Source of the DNA: a virus
Direction: 5' to 3' (one strand)
IMG/VR virus record: IMGVR_UViG_3300042465_002205
Location: 1-37,668 of that record
Length of the DNA: 37,668 bases
The notes beneath the pieces are model-generated. The model saw nothing but the letters and a program-made list of their open reading frames with translations. It was not told the DNA's origin and did no database searches. Of the stretch, positions 28,243 through 34,562 are shown in pieces. A program made the translations under genes and the position numbers. How positions within the stretch are numbered: the stretch's first letter is position 1; the number at the start of each line of letters is the position of its first letter.

Positions 28243-29290
28243 TTGTCATCTCGCCTTTTTCGATGTAATTTCTTACCGTTAGTGGTAAAGTCTTACCGGA
28301 AGACTGACTAAAGCGATTTCCTTCTAATTTTAGACGGATATCAAACAAAACTTTCCCATCTACAAGAAATTGTAGCTTGGGAATTTTGTTTTTTGGCATT
28401 ACGCCGCTTCCTTGGTAATCACCCTCATTCAATTTGTCTGTTATACCACTATTAAGTTTCAATTCGATGTCTTTGTCTTTCAACTTTTCTTCCAATTTAT
28501 CGAAATCGTATACTTTTGCCTGATCTCTGTTTAGTTGGACAAGAACTACACTCTCTTCATTCGAAGTTGCGTGAAATTTCATGAAATCTGCGATAGCTTT
28601 TCTCAGAAATTTTTGATCTTTTCTTTTTATTTGATCGTATGCTTCTGTATATGCTGTTGTTAGCGCGGGCGCCAATTGTTTTTTCGATAACATATCGACA
28701 TATGTAGTTTCTGTGGCATTTGAAAATGATACTCCCAGCGGCGCAAAGAGAGATGTCATGCTGGCCCATTTTGAACCACCTACTTGTCCAAATTGTTTAA
28801 CGTCTCCTGCTTTAAGAGAGACGCCGACTCCGCATTGTTTTCCATCAACTACTACTTTTAGGTCAACTTTAGTTCCAGTTTGGTCTAATAAACCCTCTGC
28901 ATTAACTTCTATCGTATTCTTTTGGTTATTTGTGTAGATTGTATCTGCCCATTGTTTTATATAATGACCGTTCGCATACATTACTGCCGATCGGACAAGT
29001 GACATTATATCTGATTTAGTGTAAATCGAAGTATCTAAAAATGCAGTCATATTATTTTCGGCTAGATTTACCTTACATATCACCGTGTCTATAACGTCTG
29101 CTTGCTCATTAGGAGAGGAAAACGTTGTAGTAGAAGTTACGCCTTTTATTTCTTTTTTAGCTTTACTTAACTTCTTAATAATATTAGTAACATCATTAGT
29201 ATTAATGATTTTTGTTTTAGACATGAACCTGGCAGTTATAGCGGCACATAAAATTCCTTCTGAAACATCACCTCTATTAAAACTTGCCAT
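28226..29290 (-). CDS. PD-(D/E)xK-like nuclease candidate
   Basis: The 354-residue product begins ASFNRGDVSEGILCAAITARF. The middle has TKVDLKVVVDGKQ followed by GVSLKAGDVKQFGQVGGSKW, which fits a PD-(D/E)xK core with Asp and a Ser-x-Lys in place of Glu-x-Lys. The start at 29290 has AAGGAA upstream; a longer frame to 29428 would cross the late promoter. The gene runs left, its last 17 bases overlap the end of the glycosyltransferase gene, and it is AT-rich with AGA arginine codons. The fold is a tentative call. Confidence 0.6.
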   Translation of the reverse strand: MASFNRGDVSEGILCAAITARFMSKTKIINTNDVTNIIKKLSKAKKEIKGVTSTTTFSSPNEQADVIDTVICKVNLAENNMTAFLDTSIYTKSDIMSLVRSAVMYANGHYIKQWADTIYTNNQKNTIEVNAEGLLDQTGTKVDLKVVVDGKQCGVGVSLKAGDVKQFGQVGGSKWASMTSLFAPLGVSFSNATETTYVDMLSKKQLAPALTTAYTEAYDQIKRKDQKFLRKAIADFMKFHATSNEESVVLVQLNRDQAKVYDFDKLEEKLKDKDIELKLNSGITDKLNEGDYQGSGVMPKNKIPKLQFLVDGKVLFDIRLKLEGNRFSQSSGKTLPLTVRNYIEKGEMTTKLLT

Positions 29291-29313
29291 TTTATGTGTT
29301 CCTTTTTTACTTT

Positions 29314-29333
29314 TATTTATAAATAGAAGTGAT
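29314..29333. promoter_or_regulatory. Palindromic two-way late promoter TATTTATAAATA
   Basis: TATTTATAAATA (29314-29325) is its own reverse complement and holds TATAAATA on both strands (plus 29318-29325, minus 29314-29321). The minus-strand box is well placed for the nuclease-like gene, with AAGGAA between it and ATG 29290. The plus-strand box ends 9 bases before ATG 29334, so that message would be nearly leaderless. Confidence 0.68.
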
Positions 29334-29621
29334 ATGTCATATGATACGATATTTAAACTTATTGGAGATGTAGGATTCCCCATCGCAGCGGCCTTGCTCG
29401 GTGGTGTCTTCGTGTATTTTGTCATCAACTACATTCTTGAGAGCGTTGTGAAGGCGATTAAGGGAATGCAGGGTATTATTATGGGGTTAGACAACCGCGT
29501 GAAAACTATGAACCATGATATTATTCGCGTTGATGCTGTTGTTAGTTCCGCTTTGGGTTTGAAACCAGACCTTGATAGAATTGCACGAGCCGACGGGAAG
29601 AATGACGCAAGGCGGGACTAA
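29334..29621 (+). CDS. Small membrane protein, YvrJ/holin-like
   Basis: The 95-residue product has GFPIAAALLGGVFVYFVINYIL (one transmembrane segment, about 14-35) and then a helical tail with LDNRVKTMNHDIIRVDAVVSSALGLKPD. The GFPI plus segment and D-x-IR motif are shared with the next protein, so they are tandem paralogs. Small proteins of this layout are candidates for holins or for membrane adaptors of the fibre system. Confidence 0.7.
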   Translation: MSYDTIFKLIGDVGFPIAAALLGGVFVYFVINYILESVVKAIKGMQGIIMGLDNRVKTMNHDIIRVDAVVSSALGLKPDLDRIARADGKNDARRD

Positions 29622-29887
29622 TGGATCCGCAACTGATTGCAGAACTTGTTAAGCAGTATGGATTTCCCATTGTGGCCTCAGTCGGTATGGGATATTTCGT
29701 GTGGTTCATTTATAAATTCGTAACAGATAAATTAATGCCGTTGATTGGCGAGACAAATGTAATTTTGATCGCGTTGATTGACCGAATTCGTATGTTAGAT
29801 AACGATCTTATCAGATTAAATCAGAAGGTGAGTGTTGTATTGCAAATAAAAGAGGATCATAGTAATGATGTTAAAAATAAAAATTGA
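29621..29887 (+). CDS. Small membrane protein, paralog of preceding
   Basis: The 88-residue product has YGFPIVASVGMGYFVWFIYKF (segment about 13-33) and LIDRIRMLDNDLIRLNQKVSVVLQIKED, aligning with the preceding protein at GFPI, FV.F, DR and D.IR...V...L..K.D. The start overlaps the previous stop (TAATG). Confidence 0.7.
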   Translation: MDPQLIAELVKQYGFPIVASVGMGYFVWFIYKFVTDKLMPLIGETNVILIALIDRIRMLDNDLIRLNQKVSVVLQIKEDHSNDVKNKN

Positions 29888-29999
29888 GATCCTTAAAGTA
29901 TTTACGCTTGAATTAGATTTTTCTTCAAATAAAACTATAAAGGAAGAGAAAAATGTTAAAACGAGCGCCGATGCTCCTGCTACTACTAAGCCTAAGTAG
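29865..29999 (+). CDS. 44-residue basic protein before csgF
   Basis: AGAGGA lies 8 bases before ATG 29865. The product has a hydrophobic amphipathic start (LKIKIEILKVFTLELDF), a Lys/Glu middle and an Ala/Thr/Pro tail. It overlaps the end of the previous gene and the first 47 bases of csgF in another frame. Good ribosome site but no recognised family. Confidence 0.5.
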   Translation: MMLKIKIEILKVFTLELDFSSNKTIKEEKNVKTSADAPATTKPK

Positions 30000-30402
30000 T
30001 CCTGCATACGCCGACCCTATTGTTCAACAGTTTAAATCACCTTCCTTTACTGGTTATGGGTGGTCTTCGCATGTGCAATCAATCGATGCGCAGGAGCGTT
30101 CTCGTGAGCAAGCAATCAAAGATGCTGAGGCAGCAAAGGCGGCACTAGCAAGAGCAGAGGCATCAAACACTCCTCTTGCAAAGTTTATGGCGCTGTTTAC
30201 CTCTCAGGTTTACGCACAACTTGCTACACAACTTTCAAACAATCTGTTCGCAGAAGGTGGGAATGCCAGCACAGGAACATTCAATCTTGATGGCAACTCA
30301 GTAAGTTACGTTAAGACGGGAACAGAAGTCACACTAACAGTTGTCGATAAGAATGGTAACACTACGGTTGTTACTGTTCCTATTGCTACGTTTGCGTTCT
30401 AA
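29953..30402 (+). CDS. csgF: CsgF, curli assembly factor
   Basis: The 149-residue product has a Sec signal peptide ending SPAYA before DP (residue 20). The mature N-terminus VQQFKSPSFTGYG matches the CsgF segment that threads into CsgG (TFQFRNPNFGG in E. coli), including the aromatic/Asn-Pro pattern. The C-terminal domain reads FTSQVYAQLATQLSNNLF then TGTFNLDGNSVSYVK, matching the CsgF SQIL..LL..I.TG region. It is slightly longer than E. coli CsgF, with an Ala/Glu-rich insert near residues 40-65. AAGGAAGAG lies before the ATG. Its neighbour is csgG in the same order as a minimal secretion pair. Confidence 0.9.
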   Translation: MLKRAPMLLLLLSLSSPAYADPIVQQFKSPSFTGYGWSSHVQSIDAQERSREQAIKDAEAAKAALARAEASNTPLAKFMALFTSQVYAQLATQLSNNLFAEGGNASTGTFNLDGNSVSYVKTGTEVTLTVVDKNGNTTVVTVPIATFAF

Positions 30403-30412
30403 GGAGATGACC

Positions 30413-31237
30413 ATGAAAAAGTTAATTCTCCTTCCACTTCTTCTCGCAACTTCTGGTTGTGTTGGTGCGCTTCATCCTACCACCAACCAATCATATCTCT
30501 TTAGAGACGATGCCGAAGTCAAGCGTTTTGCTAATCCAAAACTGTTCAAGAATCTACCAGAGTTAGATGGTCAACCAATTCCCATCGCTCTATACTCGTT
30601 CACTGATAGAACTGGTCAACGTAAACCATCTTCGACCCTTGCAAGTTTCTCTACTGCGGTAACTCAGGGTGCAGATGCATATTTGATTAAGACTTTGCAA
30701 GATACGGGTGATGGTAAGTGGTTTGTTCCCGTTGAACGTGTCGGTATTGATTCGCTGATCAAAGAACGTCAACTTGTTCGTCAAATGCGCGAACAGATTT
30801 CAGGAGAGAGCGCAGAACCTCTGCCTCCATTGAAAGTTGCGGGTATCATCATTGAAGGTGGTATCATCGACTACAACTCAAACATCAAGACTGGTGGTAC
30901 TGGTGCTCGCTTCCTCGGCGTCGGTCCATACCAGCAATATACACAAGACCAAGTTACAGTTAGTCTTCGTCTAGTCTCTGTCCAAACAGGCGAAGTTCTC
31001 AATTCGGTTACTGTAGAGAAAACAGTTCTCTCTACTTCTGAGGGGATAACTGCATTCACATTCTTTGACATGGCAACCAAAGCATTTGAATTTGATGGAC
31101 AACAAACAAGTAATGAAGCCGGTAGTTATGCGATCCGTTCTGCCATAGAAACGGCCGTTGTTGAGTTAATCAAGGATGGTGAAAAGAAAAATCTATGGAG
31201 ATTCAAACAAAAGGAAACGACAAATGAAACTAAGTAA
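30413..31237 (+). CDS. csgG: CsgG, curli secretion lipoprotein pore
   Basis: The 274-residue product starts with a lipoprotein signal (TSGC, Cys16) and then follows CsgG closely: ALYSFTDRTGQRKPS...ASFSTAV, DGKWFVPVERVGIDSLIKERQLV, IIIEGGIIDYNSNIKTGGTGARFLGVG, YTQDQVTVSLRLVSVQTGEVL and the C-terminal SAIETAVVELIKDG. E. coli CsgG forms a nine-subunit outer-membrane export channel. The constriction Phe (E. coli Phe56) appears kept at Phe79, whereas the Tyr51 and Asn55 positions look replaced by small residues and the loop is one residue longer. AAGGAG directly follows the csgF stop. Confidence 0.95.
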   Translation: MKKLILLPLLLATSGCVGALHPTTNQSYLFRDDAEVKRFANPKLFKNLPELDGQPIPIALYSFTDRTGQRKPSSTLASFSTAVTQGADAYLIKTLQDTGDGKWFVPVERVGIDSLIKERQLVRQMREQISGESAEPLPPLKVAGIIIEGGIIDYNSNIKTGGTGARFLGVGPYQQYTQDQVTVSLRLVSVQTGEVLNSVTVEKTVLSTSEGITAFTFFDMATKAFEFDGQQTSNEAGSYAIRSAIETAVVELIKDGEKKNLWRFKQKETTNETK

Positions 31238-31997
31238 GTTTTTATTCGTTGGAGCTGCACTTTGTTATGGAACATCTGCGATTGCACAGACTGTATTGCC
31301 GACAGCGCCAACACCACCAGCAATTGTAACAACATCGCCTAATGAAACCGATGCGAATGCTGTTGCAACAACAAACAAGGTGTATATCGATCAAGAGGGG
31401 GGTAACGTAGATGTTAACGTTGTTCAAACTGGGACTGCTAATGTCATCGGTTCTGCTATTGATCCTATTTACCTACGTGGTGATAACCAAAGCGTCATCG
31501 CAATTCAAACAGGCAATGGAAACCAACTTTATATGGGTATCGTATCCGACACCGGAGCCCAAGGAATCGCCGATGTAACAATTCGTCAAATCGGTGACCT
31601 GAATACCGCTGATATCCGTTGCGGAGTATTACAATCAGATTCTTCGTGTAATCAGCTTGACATGAATGCTAAGTTCACTGGTAATAACAATGCTTTTGTT
31701 TTCCGTGGTTCGGGTGCAAATATCCGCAACTCAATGGAGTTCAATGGTAATAATAACACTATCAATATGGATGCGTTGTCACCTAATGCAACACAGACCC
31801 TTCTAGTAACGGGTAACTACAATGATTTTGATGTTACACAAACTGACCTCGGTGGGACATTCGGTCACTCTCTGTATGTAAATCTAACAGGCTCTCTTAA
31901 CACCATAACAACACAACAATATGGTGCCTCAGAAACTGTGATCAACATCAACAGCGTGGGATCTAATGGCACGTTTAATATCAAAACTGGTCACTAA
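31224..31997 (+). CDS. Curlin-repeat fibre subunit (CsgA/CsgB-like)
   Basis: The 257-residue product has a signal peptide (cut after AIAQ region), a Pro/Thr-rich link, and then repeated N-x-(V/I)-x-x-Q-x-G strands: VVQTGTANVIG, IQTGNGNQLYMG, IRQIGDLNTADI, FTGNNNAFVF, FNGNNNTINM, VTGNYNDFDVTQ, LTGSLNTITTQQYG. This is the amyloid-forming curlin pattern, looser than E. coli CsgA and with two cysteines in one unit. It starts inside the csgG end, so it is co-translated with the secretion pore that would export it. Confidence 0.85.
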   Translation: MKLSKFLFVGAALCYGTSAIAQTVLPTAPTPPAIVTTSPNETDANAVATTNKVYIDQEGGNVDVNVVQTGTANVIGSAIDPIYLRGDNQSVIAIQTGNGNQLYMGIVSDTGAQGIADVTIRQIGDLNTADIRCGVLQSDSSCNQLDMNAKFTGNNNAFVFRGSGANIRNSMEFNGNNNTINMDALSPNATQTLLVTGNYNDFDVTQTDLGGTFGHSLYVNLTGSLNTITTQQYGASETVININSVGSNGTFNIKTGH

Positions 31998-33111
31998 TCT
32001 TCTACTGATTTTTCTGTTATCGACTCCTGCCTTTGCTGGTATTGGGTCGATAACAGATTTCAGAGGAGGTGGTGCTATTAAGCGTGGCGCCAAGACTACG
32101 GTAGCGTCTAAGGGCGCTGGTGTAGAAAAGATGGATACAATTTCTACAAACTCGCAAGGTAGATTTAGGATTACATTCAATGACTCGACTACTGTTAATA
32201 TTACAGAAAACTCTCGACTTCTTGTGGATGACTTTGTGTATGATGGGGGAGGGAAGACGAAGGGCAAACTTGGACTTCGGGTCGCGCTCGGCACCGTCAG
32301 ATACACCTCAGGTAAAATCGCCAAAGGCAACGGAAAAGGCGTAAACATTCGCACACCAACTGCTACTATCGCAGTTCGTGGCACGGACTTCGTTATGTCG
32401 GTCGATGAAGCAGGTCGTTCTACGGTCGTGCTGGTTCCCGAATGCTATAACGAATTAGATATTACAAAGCAAACTGCCGATTGTCCCAATGGGGCAATCG
32501 ATGTTATCACTGCGGCGGGTGTGGTTACATTAAATCAACCATTCCAAGCAACGGTTGTAGAAAACTCGTATGCTCCTCCTGCGCCACCAGTTGTCATCAA
32601 TCCTCTTGTTAAGACACTAGACAACAACGTCCAAATCGTTCCTCTAGAAACAGATGATGGTCAAAGTATACTTCAACTTGCTAGAGACAGTTTGAAGAAG
32701 TTTACTAATCCAGCAAGAGCGGCATCGGATGATAACAAAGACCCAGATGCTGGTACAACTGATAACGTCGAACAAGTTTCGGTAGCAATGCTTCGTCCAG
32801 CAACACCACAAGAACTACTGGAAGTTTTTGCTGAATATAATGAAGGCAACACACCTCCAGAAACAATCTACACTAATGTTTCTCCTACGTTCAAGAAAAA
32901 CTTACAGGTCGGCTGGGTGTATACTCGCTTATCTGAGGATAAGCAACAAGCGGTAACTATCTGGTTAGAAAAAGGAACTGAGGCGCAAGTAGTTTCAGTT
33001 CAAAACGGTCTAGTCGATGTTTATAACTTCATGGACGACAAGTGGACATCATCAGGAACTGGTAGACCACAAGGTAATATTACAGTGATACAGGAAACAG
33101 GTGTAAGATGA
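31966..33111 (+). CDS. FecR-domain periplasmic/secreted protein
   Basis: The 381-residue product has a signal peptide ending AFA before GIG (residue 24), then a FecR-type core: GGGAIKRGAKTTV, GVEKMDTISTNSQGRFRITFND, STTVNITENSRLLVDDF, LRVALGTVRYTSGK and VNIRTPTATIAVRGTDF. The C-terminal half is Pro-rich, then helical. FecR domains sense envelope signals in TonB/sigma systems and also pair with CHASE2-cyclases in bacteria. Its start overlaps the curlin gene by 32 bases. Confidence 0.87.
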   Translation: MARLISKLVTNLLLIFLLSTPAFAGIGSITDFRGGGAIKRGAKTTVASKGAGVEKMDTISTNSQGRFRITFNDSTTVNITENSRLLVDDFVYDGGGKTKGKLGLRVALGTVRYTSGKIAKGNGKGVNIRTPTATIAVRGTDFVMSVDEAGRSTVVLVPECYNELDITKQTADCPNGAIDVITAAGVVTLNQPFQATVVENSYAPPAPPVVINPLVKTLDNNVQIVPLETDDGQSILQLARDSLKKFTNPARAASDDNKDPDAGTTDNVEQVSVAMLRPATPQELLEVFAEYNEGNTPPETIYTNVSPTFKKNLQVGWVYTRLSEDKQQAVTIWLEKGTEAQVVSVQNGLVDVYNFMDDKWTSSGTGRPQGNITVIQETGVR

Positions 33112-34562
33112 AAAGACTAATTGCTCTCTTCCTACTATTCTTTGCGATGCCAGTATTTGCACAAGTTACGAACTACGGTTTCGAAAACGGCGACTATGCG
33201 GGCTGGACTGTTAGTAACGGTTCTACTGCACTAAAAACAAACTGGAGTTCTGATGGTTCAGGTGTTCAAGTAACAACTGGTATGACTAACTATTGTCCAG
33301 GTGGCGGTAAGTGCTGGACTATTACACCATATGGCTCATACATGGTATCGCTACAAGCAGGTGGTGGTTCGCCTGGATTTGATGGTGCTATGTCTACCTT
33401 GGGATTACAAAGTTCTACAATTACATCAATTAAGAACACCATTTACTCTAATGGTAACATGTATCCTACAAATGCAACTTCTATCAGTAGAACAGTATTT
33501 CTTCAAGCTGGAGTGACATACACTTATGCTTGGCAGTATGTTTCGACCGACTATGTTCCATATAATGATGGTTCGATGATCACAGTTACGGGTGGTCCAG
33601 GAACTGCCACAATCAATGGACAAACACAAGACTTTGCGCTTCTCGGATTTACCAATCAAGGAACTGGTAACTATTCTGTGGGTTCTTATGGTGCGACTGG
33701 TTGGCAAGTCGCGGTGTTCACTGTACCTACAGATGGCAACTATCTACTAGGGTTTGCCTCATTCAATCTAGGCGATACAGCATTGTCACCAATTCTATTC
33801 ATCGACCAAATGCAAGGAACAACTTCGCTCAACGGAACAACCTTTACACCAGTTGCTCCGAATGCTGGTTCTTCTGCGCCGCCACCTCCTGCTCCTGAAC
33901 CCCCTGCACCCACTTATCCGCTTGCATCAATTAGTGCTAACCAAACACTAAAGATTAATCAAAAAAATTCTATTACTCAAAACTCTATCTACATCAATGC
34001 AACTGGTTCTAACAACTCAGTTTATATTGAACAGTTTTCTAAGCAGAACCAAATTCGTGGTGTCAATGGCGCACAAGCAATGACTATTAACGGTAGCGGT
34101 AACAACATTACTATCAATCAAGGTACAGCGACCACGCCAATCGGCAAGAACCTAGCAGAAGTTTCTGTTACTGGTAACAACAATATAGTATCGTTGACAC
34201 AACAATATAATGGTAAATACGCCGAGATTATAACCAATGGTCTAGGTAATCAAATAACTGTCCAGCAAAAAGATGTTAATGAAAAATCGTTGTTTATCAA
34301 TGCTTTAGGAAATACTAATGTTATCGGTGCGTTACAAGAAGGTACTGGCAATCACTTCTTAGAAATTAATGCCCCATTTGGTGGAGTTACTGCATCTGTT
34401 ATCCAATTAGGTTCTTCTGCAAAGCAATTTCAACTTTTACTAAATAGTCCTGGAATTGGTGTGACGGTTACACAAAATAACTTGACTGTCGCTGACTCTG
34501 CGAAAATGGAAATAACATGCACGACTGGACCATGTAATGGATACTCTTACACAAAGAACTAA
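33108..34562 (+). CDS. Large curlin-repeat protein with beta-sandwich-like N-terminal domain
   Basis: The 484-residue product has a signal peptide (cut near FAQ19), an N-terminal domain opening NYGFENGDYAGWTVSNG, like jelly-roll carbohydrate-binding domains, a Pro-rich linker (about 250-271), and then curlin repeats such as YINATGSNNSVYIEQ, INGSGNNITINQG, VTGNNNIVSLTQ, ITNGLGNQITVQQ and LGNTNVIGALQEGTGN. It may be an adhesive or capping subunit of the same fibre: the repeats join the amyloid and the N-terminal domain faces outward. Four-base overlap with the fecR-type gene. Confidence 0.85.
   Translation: MKRLIALFLLFFAMPVFAQVTNYGFENGDYAGWTVSNGSTALKTNWSSDGSGVQVTTGMTNYCPGGGKCWTITPYGSYMVSLQAGGGSPGFDGAMSTLGLQSSTITSIKNTIYSNGNMYPTNATSISRTVFLQAGVTYTYAWQYVSTDYVPYNDGSMITVTGGPGTATINGQTQDFALLGFTNQGTGNYSVGSYGATGWQVAVFTVPTDGNYLLGFASFNLGDTALSPILFIDQMQGTTSLNGTTFTPVAPNAGSSAPPPPAPEPPAPTYPLASISANQTLKINQKNSITQNSIYINATGSNNSVYIEQFSKQNQIRGVNGAQAMTINGSGNNITINQGTATTPIGKNLAEVSVTGNNNIVSLTQQYNGKYAEIITNGLGNQITVQQKDVNEKSLFINALGNTNVIGALQEGTGNHFLEINAPFGGVTASVIQLGSSAKQFQLLLNSPGIGVTVTQNNLTVADSAKMEITCTTGPCNGYSYTKN

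Noticed and set aside
29908-29940. Separate promoter for csgF (TTGAAT and TATAAA)
   Set aside because: The spacing is 22 bp and the region overlaps a probable 44-codon gene; read-through from the late promoter is simpler.
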